Shown here: piece after piece, positions 24,201 through 33,351 of the stretch | Numbering within the stretch: position 1 is the stretch's first letter | Layout: each line of letters opens with the position of its first letter | Assembly (NCBI GenBank): GCA_963969365.1 | Contig: OZ017746.1 | Coordinates: forward strand, 930,001-994,000 | DNA length: 64,000 nucleotides | Direction of reading: 5' to 3' | Origin: Asterochloris sp. CNOR1 | Taxonomy: Eukaryota > Chlorophyta > Trebouxiophyceae > Trebouxiales > Trebouxiaceae | Program-made: the position numbers and the translations under genes | Notes under the pieces: model-generated | What the model was told of the DNA's origin: nothing | The model's input: only the letters and a program-made list of their open reading frames with translations | Databases searched by the model: none

Positions 24201-24828
24201 CAGGGTTCAGGGACATCATCTCTGCATTGAGCACTGAGAGGGAGGCTGCGGCAGTTGGCAACCTGGTCCACCTGGGCTTGTGCAAAAGCTGCTGAGACTG
24301 GGCCCCCAGACATACGGACAGGGCCTGTTACAGCTCACTTGGCTTTGCGCCAGGAACACCCTGACCCTTCGTAGAGCTCCACAGAGTGCTCCGCAGACTC
24401 CAGCAGCAGTGAGCGCAGCACAGTCTCATACAGGCTGCGGTTGAGGGTGACACCTGCAGGCCAGCACGTCATTGAAACAGACCCTGATGCTAATCTGATG
24501 TCCTCCCCCATCTTCAATCCTGCATGGCTGCATCAGCAAGCACTTGCTGACTTTGTAGACCTCCCAGATTCTTCAGCACGCCCTCAGTCTTGTAGAATGT
24601 CCTGGCAATGAAGATAGCCGCATCTCCATGCACGGAGTAGAAGCCCTTCCTGTCAAAGAACCTGACAATGGAGGCCTCCTGCAGGCAGATGGTCAGCATA
24701 AGGCTGTGTCCAAGGCTTGCCTGGCGCTGAGCGGCAAAATCACCCACCTGCGGGAGCTGCTTGAACCAGGAAGCAAACTGTGTGGCTGCTTTGTCATTGA
24801 CTAGATCTGGCGTTGCCTCTGCTTCCAT
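15294..24828 (-). CDS. MSH2: DNA mismatch repair protein MSH2, 920 aa in 19 exons
   Basis: MutS homologue that pairs with MSH6 or MSH3 to bind mispairs and loops in the nucleus. Exons: 24828-24748, 24678-24561, 24453-24339, 23966-23720, 23034-22915, 22425-22341, 21988-21795, 21215-21098, 20567-20411, 20161-20026, 19784-19721, 19421-19318, 18611-18462, 18152-17991, 17757-17617, 17322-17155, 16770-16609, 16334-16119, 15518-15294. They total 2763 nt, all in phase; the human protein is 934 aa. Domain order: mismatch-binding N-terminus ([18 protein letters not shown]), connector, lever and clamp ([40 protein letters not shown]), then the ATPase with Walker [43 protein letters not shown], Walker [20 protein letters not shown] and the HFHELTAL switch. 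The tail has a KRQK cluster. All catalytic motifs are intact, so it is probably functional. Introns after 17155 and 20026 use GC donors (AAG|GCAAGG, CAG|GCAAGG). Several introns contain tandem exon-edge copies (separate entries). Confidence 0.97.
18600..18960 (-). repeat. Three tandem ~120-bp units at the edge of an MSH2 exon
   Basis: The segment covering the start of exon 13 (acceptor at 18612) and the intron before it recurs at about 18720 and 18840, giving three units near 120 bp. Shared blocks on the plus strand are the Lys-rich exon start plus acceptor (18600-18636 versus 18840-18876, where ...[25 protein letters not shown] is shared) and a g-c-c-(c/a)-aggtgcc-type block near 18650, 18769 and 18901. 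Only the first unit carries the exon body. Confidence 0.7.
20540..20760 (-). repeat. Decayed copy of an MSH2 exon start inside the preceding intron
   Basis: Exon 9 starts after a tgcag acceptor at 20568 with codons [14 protein letters not shown]. About 100 bp upstream in transcription (20620-20672) a second tgcag acceptor is followed by [14 protein letters not shown] in the equivalent register, and the intron sequence just before each acceptor (acatgctgctNcT...) is also shared. The copy is not needed for a full-length protein. Confidence 0.6.
22766..22903. repeat. 98-bp tandem duplication in an MSH2 intron
   Basis: Blocks 22766-22805 and 22864-22903 both read gcatgcctgtgca...gcaagctgacagcat with a few differences, in the intron next to the exon ending at 22915. 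The second copy abuts the donor of that exon. Confidence 0.6.
23252..23735 (-). repeat. Repeated copies of an MSH2 exon 3' end with decoy donors
   Basis: Exon 4 ends with [14 protein letters not shown] (23720). The following intron holds at least three further copies of this exon end on the same strand: [14 protein letters not shown] (about 23416), EDSMLIK (about 23480) and KGFMLVE|GTGGGC (about 23254). A fourth, weaker copy near 23636 reads GGFLVVK|GCAGAC. Spacing is irregular, from about 65 to 160 bp. Confidence 0.75.
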
Positions 24829-25922
24829 GTATCCTGTGCAATCGCCCTTAGTGTGCTGAACAGTTCAGGTCCTCTGAGCCGGCAGACAGATGTTGAACGT
24901 GAATCCTACCCTGGGGGTCGCTGGAAACGGGCCAAAGAATTGTTGTTGGGGATGCTGTGATTTGCTGAAGAACGACCCTAGAAATCTGAAGTTTGAAGTA
25001 GAGTGTGTTACTTGTTGGCGACTTGCACTGTCCTGTCCTTCAGCTGAGCAGTGCCAGGGCAAAGCTGACTTGGAGGACTCAAAGGTCATGTTTGACTACC
25101 ACCCCGCACATGCAGAGTTCATGCCACCTGCTGCAGCCACAAACTCAGCCAATACAGCAGCCGCATGCAGAATCAGTGCCCACCATGAAGCTTTGCAGCT
25201 TGTAGATCTGTCAAAGGCAGCCACCCCAGCAGATGAGCTGACGCCACAGCTGTTGAGGTTTCAAGAGGTCATCTTCCAACACACAGGCTTTGGAGGCAGC
25301 TGCAATCTTCTCTCAACTCCACAGCCAAGTGCAGGCTCATAGACTTATGAGGCTGCCATGTGGGCCCGCTTCTGCCTGCCTCGCGGCATGGCACAGCACT
25401 GCCACCATGGTGGTGCCTGGGGCCCATACCGCATGGCAAACTGCACAGCAATTGCTGCACCCCATCTGCAGCCCACTCTGTTACTTGTGATGTTAATGGT
25501 CAGAATGCGCTTCACACCCTCACATCCAGCCTGGCTGAACCTCATGCACAAAGCGTGCCCCACCTAGCCGGGCCACCACAGCCTTGACCATCAGGATGTC
25601 ACCAGGCACCGCAGCATCTCCTCCCCCAGGCATACTCTTTCTGCAGCCAAAGTGCTGTAGTTGACAGCAGTCCATGTCTTTCAGCACCAGCTGGTCAGGT
25701 CCCCAATCTTTGCGATATCGACATCTGGAGAGGATCTGGCCTTCCCGACGGCATGCCTCTGATCAAAACTGGAGCCCTTGAGCTGGCACTGGGATGAAAA
25801 GCAATAACTCTGCTTCAACTGACATCACTGACGTACAGAACGTGCTCAAGGTACAGCGTCTGGAGAAGGAGATGTCCCAGCTGGTGGTTCTGGTGGTCAG
25901 AGTCTGCATGGCAATGCATGCC
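24829..25922. other. Intergenic region, 1.1 kb
   Basis: Holds the MSH2 upstream region (start codon at 24828, minus) and the 3' end of the gene stopping at 25923. The open frame at 24890-25342 has no recognisable similarity or splice partners and is not called. No promoter motif was identified. Confidence 0.5.
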
Positions 25923-26905
25923 CTAAACTTTGTGGCCCTCCTTCTCATACTCATCCAGGGTTTTCAGCTTGGCATCTTCATTGGTGGGCTCATAGGCCTC
26001 CTTGAAATGCCGCTTCTCCATGCCTGCATTCTCTGGCTCGAGCTCCCTTTCAGCCCTGACCTGCACCAGCCAATGGTCAAGCCTAGCGCTTTTGAACAGG
26101 CTTTCGTAGAAAGCAGTGCTGGAAGCTTGCAGTCCTCAGGTCACCATGACCCTGCCTGTTGCCCCACAACAACATGGGGCCTAGCGCCAGCAGAGGCCTT
26201 TCAGGCAGGGCCAGCGCGGCCGCCAGCGCTGTCCCAGGGGCTGTTGATTGGCAGAGCCCAAGTGCTGACAGCCTCACCTTGGTCTCCGCGCTGGTCGCAG
26301 GCTGGTCGTCTGCAGGGTTGCCAGTGGACCAGTTGTGCCCGCCTGCCCCATGCTTCTTTTCGGTCTCAGCCGTGTGGGTCCTGCCTTTAGAGTGCTCATC
26401 ACCTGCAGATGTGTGGTCATGGAGTCAAAACTCACAGGTCTTAAGCTAAGCTCAGCCCAGCTACCTGTTGCTGAATACTGACAACCTGTTGTCTTACCTG
26501 AGATACGGTCACCATGATGAGGCCCAGAGTTTGCATAGGGGCCCCGATGCCTGCAGCAGCAAATACTGTGCTGTCAGCCCAGCTCATGTGCTTGCCACAC
26601 TCCAGCTGGGCCCCGCAACCAATCAGCTGCAAGCAAGCCCACCGGTGCTGATGATCATCGCCGGGGTTTTGCACTTTATACCTGCAGGTGTGTCAAGTCA
26701 GGTGTGTGCAAGAGGTAAGTGCACGCTGCAAGCAAGACGCATGACGGACGCAGTCAGCAGAACCCACTTGGCAGAGTCGTTCTGCTTCCAGTCAGCCTCA
26801 GGCACGATCTCTGCCGCCTGCACAGCCATGTCCCAAGGTCAGAGTGTCTTCCTGCATGGTCCATCCATCCACCCTGACGCTTACCTTGTCCTGCACCCTC
26901 GTCAT
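25923..26905 (-). CDS. Small HABP4/Stm1 (SERBP1)-like protein, 141 aa
   Basis: Six small exons: 26905-26885, 26817-26768, 26681-26643, 26550-26498, 26402-26278, 26060-25923; 426 nt, all in phase. The protein is very polar and disordered: NPGDDHQHRHRGPYANSG, then GDRISGDEHSKGRTHTAET, then EKKHGAGGHNWSTGNPADD, and a C-terminal NAGMEKRHFKEAYEPTNED followed by LKTLDEYEKEGHKV. The K-x-GAG-x-HNW block and the TLDEYE block resemble the HABP4/PAI-RBP1 (Stm1) family of ribosome- and mRNA-binding proteins, which occupy the mRNA channel of idle ribosomes. The assignment rests on those two motifs only, and the protein is much shorter than plant RGG proteins. The gene model itself is stronger than the name. 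The first exon (7 codons) is the least certain part. Confidence 0.6.
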
Positions 26906-27272
26906 GAGTGGTGGCGAGTCTCAACGTTCTGCATGGGCAGATTCTGGGGGTCAGAAAAGGTGACAAGGCAGGGCTTGAGGTGACATGCATGCATTGCATC
27001 CGGGGCAGCAGGTCTTAGAAAAGGGAGATCAGCACGCAACAGCAGCACGGCGATCAATGCCGACAAGTTCCTGCTGCAACACATTCACATGCCCACCTAA
27101 CGGCAAAGTTGCACAACTCACAGCAAGATCGCCACCTAGTACGGAATGGATTGTGTCCTGCGACAAAGTTTGGTGACACGAGCGTTTTCACTTGACAATT
27201 GACCCGGTCAAACTGCTTTTTGCTTCTCTCTTGCCTGAATCATTGCTGCCCCCGGGACAATTAATCTCTTTC

Positions 27273-29275
27273 TCATCGCAAGCTGTGCCATTTCACATGC
27301 CTTTCGCGATGCAAGGCTGCTTCAACACCATGCAGCACATGATCAACCACAATGTCTGCTGGGTCTCTGGGGTCATTGGTGTCTCCAGAGAACACACCTG
27401 TCCTGACCAGAATGGAAGTCCAGGGCGCCCCTGCAAATAGCCAGCTCAATGTATTGCAGCACAACAGGTGCAGGCGTCAATCATGCGCAGCTATGCTGGG
27501 AGTGTGGTGTAGCAGTCACCTGCATTGCGGGCTCCCCTCACGTCTGCAGCAGGGTTGTCCCCAAAAGCATAGATGTTGCAGAAAGGCAGGGGCTGACCAG
27601 GCTGGTCTTCGGCCTGAGGCAGGCCGAGGAGCTGCGCCTGCTGCAGCAGAAGCTTTTCAAGCAAGCGGTACTGGGGAGGGTGGGGTTTGCCAAAAAATAC
27701 ATGAGAGGGGATGTCCTGCCCAGTCACCTGCAGACACAAGGGGATCTAGTCAGCGATGCCAGCTATTTTGCCAGAAGGCTGGCGTTGCGTGCTGCAGGAG
27801 CCTTCCCAGTGCACAGGGTGGGCCCATGCTGTGTGCAGAACGCACACGCCTAAGCAGCTGCAGGCCAGCTTGAACGAGAGCAACGCACTGCGTTCTGCAC
27901 TGCCATCAGTGCTGCGGCAAAGGCGCCCTGCCCCAATCTAGGGGCGGAGAACTCGTTGCTGAAGACCACATCAGGATTGCTGAAAAACAGCTGCACTCCA
28001 GGGGCATCTGGGGGAGCCTGCAAGCGGCCAGGGACCCCACCTGCGGCAGGCATGCAGTCTTGGTGCATGTTGCACAGGAGGTGGGGTACACAGGTCAAGG
28101 CAGCGCCAACAACACATACACGGGGGATTCCCTACCTGAAGTGAGCACATCTGTCAGCAGCTGCAGATCTCTGTACCAGTCTGCTGGGTCGGTGAACAGT
28201 AGGCAGGCCTGGAACGGATCCTGCTCAGAGCCCCAGGCAGAGGGAGGCGCCTGACTCTGCTGCTGCTCCGGGCTGAGTTGCTCTGGCAAGAACAGGTCAG
28301 CAGTATGATATGATGAAGCCTGCTCCAACAGCAAAAAGAGCAGCAGGACAAGCCGGAACCTTTGAATGGCAGCGCGTGTGGGTGCCGGGCTTCAAGCTGA
28401 GCTGTGGTGACAGCCTTCCTGAAGCCATAGGCCTCTGCCACCTCAGGGGTCCTGCCCCTGCCACTGATAACGACAGGACTGTCGCCAAACTGCTTGGCCA
28501 GCTCACGGAAAGGGGTATGGGAAAGAACCACCTGCAGCATGAAGCTTGCAGGTCGAGCGCGCTGCTCTTTGGCAGGATGATGGCGCGAAACAGAAGCAGG
28601 GCTGGCACTTGCATGCCAGGATTGCCATGCGCAAAGAGCAGCAGGGCTGGCACGTAAGCAGATGCATGGCCAGCTCTGCACCACATATCACCCGGGCTGG
28701 CATGCACGCAGATGCCTGGACAGCTTTGCACCAGACAACAGCAGGACAGACAGGGAGGGCACAGCTTCGCACACCGAGCTGCAGTCTTGCCTGGTCCTCG
28801 CCCACGGACACATCCAGCCAGCTGGACAGCTGCTCTGCCTTCTGGGCTTCTGTGACGCCGCCCCCATTGGTCAGGAAACACACAGGGTACTTTGGCTCCG
28901 CACCTGCAGTCAGGGGTGCTTGCTGCCTTGCTCTCGGCATGGGCGCTATGCTGTCAGCACATCGAGGTGTTTACCACTTGATCTGTAGAGCATTGCCAGA
29001 GCCTTTCTGGCTTCTGGCAGCACATCCCCACCACGGATCAGGACACCATCAATGTCAAAGCAGAAAGCCGGGGGTTTGCCTTCTGACGTCACTGTGCTCA
29101 GACTGCGCAGCAGGCCGCAGTGCAATATTGCTGCTGTGGCATCTGTTGGAGTCAGGCATGACTGAGCAGCGTGCGCTGACAGGAGCTGGGAGGCCTACAC
29201 AAGATTAGCTTTGAGGGCATGCGTGTTTGCTGGAGCTATAATCAGAATCATTCGCAGCTTCACCTTGCGGAACAT
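27273..29275 (-). CDS. HAD-superfamily hydrolase, HDHD5/CECR5 type, 393 aa
   Basis: Predicted mitochondrial haloacid-dehalogenase-like phosphatase. Exons 29275-29264, 29194-28975, 28903-28791, 28531-28360, 28282-28136, 28040-27889, 27727-27520, 27430-27273; 1182 nt, phases consistent. The N-terminus MFRKASQLLSAHAAQSCL is Arg/Ala/Ser-rich and suits a mitochondrial presequence. HAD motifs in order: motif I FCFDIDGVLIRGGDVLPEA (nucleophile Asp and second Asp present), motif II CFLTNGGGVTEAQKAEQL, motif III Lys in HVFFGKPHPPQY, motif IV YAFGDNPAADVRGARNAG. Family-specific blocks VVLSHTPFRELA, LFFSNPDVVFSNEF and RLGQGAF also match CECR5. The intron after 28791 has a GC donor (CAG|GCAAGA), and a tandem repeat lies inside it. 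The first coding exon is only 12 nt and therefore tentative. It is divergent from the transporter gene. Confidence 0.92.
28597..28740. repeat. 51-bp tandem repeat in a HAD-gene intron
   Basis: Units 28643-28690 and 28694-28740 share gggctggca-(c/t)g..gcagatgc-(a/c)tgg-(c/a)-cagct-(c/t)-tgcacca with a handful of differences; a partial third copy of the gggctggcac start lies at 28599. All are inside the GC-AG intron 28790-28532. Confidence 0.7.
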
Positions 29276-29456
29276 GGCTTGCATCACACCCTGTCTGACA
29301 TATACTGTTCATCTGGTGCTGGTGGCGGCGGCCACCGCCAAGAAAGGGAGGGTCCACCGCCAAGAAAGGGAGGGTCCACCTAAGTCACCAAAGCTTACCT
29401 CCTGCAGCGCAGCTCATGCCAACTCACCAGGAGGGGGGCACAAGGCACAGTTCAGC
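29276..29456. promoter_or_regulatory. Compact bidirectional upstream region with a 22-bp direct repeat
   Basis: Only 181 bp separate the HAD start codon (29275, minus) from the transporter start (29457, plus). Two perfect head-to-tail 22-bp copies lie at 29332-29353 and 29354-29375, containing the core ccgccaagaaagggaggg. A promoter or binding-site role is inferred from position only. Confidence 0.5.
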
Positions 29457-32269
29457 ATGGGGATCTCTCCCACATCAGAGGCAGCAGCAGAGAGGACAGA
29501 GGCAGTGCCTGACCCTGACATTGAGGGGGCTGACAGCTCTCCTAGGCCTGGACAGGAGCTCTTGCAGGAGCGCCTACACATGGGAGAAACATCATTTGCA
29601 CTTGAGATGCCACAGACCGCAGCAGGAGCATCAACCCCAAAGCCAGGTGCAGACTCGTGCCATGCTGTCAACATGCAGTGGTCCTGGTCATCTGGCAAGC
29701 TCTGTGATCATGCCTTGCCGTAGGCTATGATGCGGCAGAGAAGGAGCCACACGGCAAATGGTACCATGCAGTCTACCACACTGTGACTGCTGTGGTAAGC
29801 GCTGATGGAGGCAACCCCAGCACCAACTTATCTGAGACTACACAGGAAGACAACTTGCTGCTGCTCCTGCGGCATGTGCAGCCCAGAGCAGTATATCAGC
29901 TCATCTACTGTGCAGGTCGGCGTGGGTGTGCTGGGCCTGCCCTATGCTTTTTCCTATCTGGGATGGACAGGCGGCCTCTTATTCCTGGGACTCTGCTTCA
30001 TGACATCGCTGTACACATCCTACCTGCTGGCAGCCCTTCATGAGGGCCCAGATGGCACTCGACGGAATCGCTACAAGGATCTGGGGCAGGCCATTCTTGG
30101 TGAGCTGCATGATAGGCAAACTCTATGCTTGAAAGTCAAAAGAAGGCCAGCGCAGCGTGATTGCAACCTTTCATTGGGATGTAGCATGCCTGCCTGTGGC
30201 CTCTGACCTGCAGAAGGCAGCGTGTTCCCACTGCAAACAGTGTACCACTGCAGGCCGTAAACTTGGACTGTGGCTCACAGCGCCATGCCAGTGGTCAGTG
30301 ATGTTTGGCCTGGCCATCACCTACACCGTGACCGCTGGTCAGAGCTTTCAAGTAGGCTCCTGCCTTCAGATCCTGCAGCTCAGTGCTGTTGCTACAGGCT
30401 GCAGCACATCCAGAAGTAGAGCAGGAACTGTGATGCTGCCTGTGGGGCAGAGTTCGCAGTCCTTGTGACAAGCGTCTGCCTTACATGCAAGCTCAGCGCC
30501 GAGGCAGTCTGCTCTGTGAGCTCACTTGGGGATTTGAGCCAGGCCTGCTATTTTTGCAGGGCATCCATGACCCCAGCTGCAGTGGGCACACAGAGGGCGC
30601 CCAGGACATTTCTTCACCAAATGACAAGTGCCACCTCCATCTCACTGGCTTCATCATTCTGTTTGGGGCCATCCAGGCCTGCTTGTCCCAGCTGAAGGAT
30701 TTTCATTCGCTATGGTAAGGGGCTCTGGTGATTGTCTGGCATCTGCTTGATCCCTCAGCCGCAGCTTGCAGTCCCTGTCTGCCCTGCTCCATGCTGGAAC
30801 CAGTTGCTTGCAGGTGGGCATCGCTGGTGGGGGCTGCTATGTCCATGATGTACTCGGCCATAGCCTTCTTCGCGTCAGCAGCAACACATCGAGACGGCGC
30901 TTCCTACAGTGCTCGACCAGGCACTCCAGCAGGTGGGCAGGTTGCTGGGCAGCAAGCCACTGCCTGAGCCACTGCCAGCAAGTGCACCTGCCAGCGACGC
31001 TGCCATCAGACTGATGCCTGGCCACCATGACCACCAGCACATAAGCAAACGTGCTGAGGGGCCTTATGCTGCTGCAGATCTGGCGTTTGGAGTTGCGAAC
31101 AGTCTTGGCACTATCATGTTTGCCTATGGTAAGCGGCAGGGACCTTGGTAGCGCCTGTGTCCTTCCCCGTCAAGCTGAACAACTCCTCAAGTAGGCTTGT
31201 GGCCCCTTTCTGGTCTGAGCTTCCCTGCTGCTCATGTGCAGGTGGCCAGGTTGTGCTGCTTGAGATCCAGGCAACGCTGGGCAGGCCCCCTTCCACAGCA
31301 GTCAGCATGATGAAGTCTGTCTACCTTGCCTACGTTGTTGTTCTGTTGGCCTACTTTCCTGTCGCCATCTCAGGTAGCTGCACTATGCAGCACAGCAAGC
31401 ATCTCCTGTCACTCCTGGTCAAGCCTTGATGGTGCTGCTTTCCAGCGCAGCAAGCGTTGCCTGCACTCGTCGCCACAGGCTGGCTGCAATGCTGCGATAT
31501 GCAGGGCAGCAGCCCGTTTTTGTCTACATTGCAGGCTATGGCGTCTTTGGAAACTCAGTCAACCCTGATGTGCTCTTGTCCATATCAAACCCCCGAGCCC
31601 TGATCAGCATTGCAAATTTCATGGTTGTTCTGCACCTGACAGCCAGTTACCAGGTAGGAAGTTGCCGGTGACTGGTGCCCATGAGCCCTGCCTTTGCCAT
31701 GCACGTCCGTTCTTTGCAAGTGCTGAGCAGAAAAGGCGTGCTGCAGGTCTTTGCCCAGCCCTTGTTTGAACTAGTAGAGAGTTTGTTTTACAAGAAACAA
31801 TGGCCCCTGTGGCAGCGCCCCCAAGTGTTGCGACTCATTGTCCGCACGTGCTATGTTATTCTGAGTACCGTGCTTGCAATTTGTCTGCCCTTCTTTGCTG
31901 GTGAGCCGTGCTTTGTCTTCTTGAGGTTGTGCTTCTGGCCTGACTGACAGCAGCCAGCGTCATCATGATCAATCTACCTGCTTGCAGATTTGATGGGCCT
32001 AATAGGTGCAGCAGGCTTTGTCCCTCTGTGTTTTGTGCTGCCAAGCGTTTTTTGGATCAAGGTGAGATCTCTGCAGCCTCACAGGCTTTTTCTGTTCAAA
32101 TCGGCGCAGTAGATGTCCTGGTTTGCTGCAGGAAAAACAGCCACGTGGTGTCGAACTAGCCTTGAACTTGGCCATTATAGTTGTGTTCGCCCTGCTTGGC
32201 ATTATCGCAGGCGTGGGCAGCATCAGACAGATCATTCTGCATTCCTCACAGTATGCCCTCTTTCATTGA
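29457..32269 (+). CDS. AAAP-family amino acid/auxin transporter, 494 aa
   Basis: Multi-pass membrane symporter of the amino acid/auxin permease family, likely at the plasma membrane. Twelve exons: 29457-29646, 29724-29794, 29916-30099, 30254-30351, 30560-30714, 30814-30932, 31078-31128, 31242-31373, 31535-31653, 31747-31900, 31988-32061, 32132-32269; 1485 nt, all in phase. After a ~65-residue acidic cytosolic N-terminus comes the family signature WYHAVYHTVTAVVGVGVLGL, then PYAFSYLGWTGG. Further blocks are FGLAITYTVTAGQSFQ, FIILFGAIQACLSQLKDF, DLAFGVANSLGTIMFAYGGQ, VVLLEIQATLGRPPS, and C-terminal helices including VPLCFVLPSVFWIK and ALNLAIIVVFALLGIIAGVG. This pattern is closest to plant lysine/histidine (LHT), proline (ProT) and auxin influx (AUX1/LAX) carriers; substrate cannot be read from sequence. 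It shares an upstream region with the HAD gene. Confidence 0.94.
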
Positions 32270-32465
32270 TGGTTGAAAGTAATTTCCATTGGAAGTAAAG
32301 AGATCTTTAGGGAGTAGTTGTCCATGCTCTCGCATTGACCGGGCCAGCAGTGCTCTCGTTAGACCATACAGGCTTTGCTGTGTCAGCTAGGAACCATCCA
32401 TTCTCAGAATGTTTTCCAGGACGTGGAAGCGCTGTCCATCATGATGACCCTCCAGAATCAAGCCG

Positions 32466-33351
32466 ATGCCAGCTCTGTTCGCCCTCTACATCATCAACAA
32501 GTCAGGAGGCTTGATCTACAACAAGGTTGGTGGCAACTGCCTAATCAGGCCTGCACAGGTCACGTGGCTTACTGGCATTGGTTTTCTGCAGGAGTTCCTG
32601 CCCATGGCGGGCTTGAATCTCAATGACACCTTGCGCTTAGCGAGCATCTGGTGAGCTCTCAGGCCATCTGCAAGTTGGCCACCTGCAGTGCCAGCAGTGC
32701 TTTCTGTTACTATGGTGCGGCTGCCTGCTGGCGCCATGTGTAGATAGCCGCAAGCTATCCAAGCTGGACTGAATGCCATGCCAGAGTGAGCCGCAACGCG
32801 TCACTATTGGCTGCGGCAATCATGCCTGGCCCATGCCGGACCGAGATGGCAAGCTTTTTGAAGCAGTTCAACAACTGCCCTCCCTGGTGCAGGCACTCCT
32901 TGCATGCCATCGCCTCACAGTTATCGCCAGTCCCAGACTGCACCGGCATGGAGCTCCTGCAGGCGGACAGCTTTGACCTGCACTGCTTCCAGACGCTGAC
33001 GGGCACCAAATTTCTCATGGTGGCCGAGCCCAATACCCCAGATGTGCGAGAGATGCTGCAGGATATGTAAGGACAGTGACCATGCTACAGGCTGTTGATT
33101 GGGCTAAAGCAAGTGCCTAGCTTGCAGACTTGGCAGCATGGTCTGCCAGCAGTTTGTACCTCCTCTGCCCTGTGCAGGCCTGCTGACAGGTTTGCTTAAT
33201 GCACCGCAGGGTCTACAACTTGTACACAGACTACGTCCTCAAAAATCCTTTTTATGAGGTTGAGATGCCCATTCGCTGCGAGCTGTTTGACACCAACCTC
33301 TTCACATCAGTGTCAAATGTGCACAGACGCTGGGGCCTCACAAGAATCTGA
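32466..33351 (+). CDS. TRAPPC4: TRAPP complex subunit 4 (Trs23), 144 aa
   Basis: Longin-fold subunit of the TRAPP tethering complex that activates Rab1/Ypt1 at the ER-Golgi interface. Exons 32466-32525, 32592-32650, 32893-33066, 33210-33351; phases match. Sequence: [60 protein letters not shown], then [20 protein letters not shown] followed by RCELFD. These are family hallmarks. The PDZ-like insertion present in animal and fungal homologues is absent, so this is the short plant-type form. The C-terminus ([12 protein letters not shown]) is lineage-specific. It starts 196 bp after the transporter stop on the same strand. Confidence 0.95.

Noticed and set aside
24890-25342. 150-codon plus-strand frame upstream of MSH2
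   Set aside because: No domain, unusual composition and position in the MSH2 promoter region; treated as chance.
25794-26390. Plus-strand frame with an apparent hydrophobic segment
   Set aside because: Antisense to the HABP4-like exons; the apparent membrane helix comes from reading the complement of Glu/Lys-rich codons.
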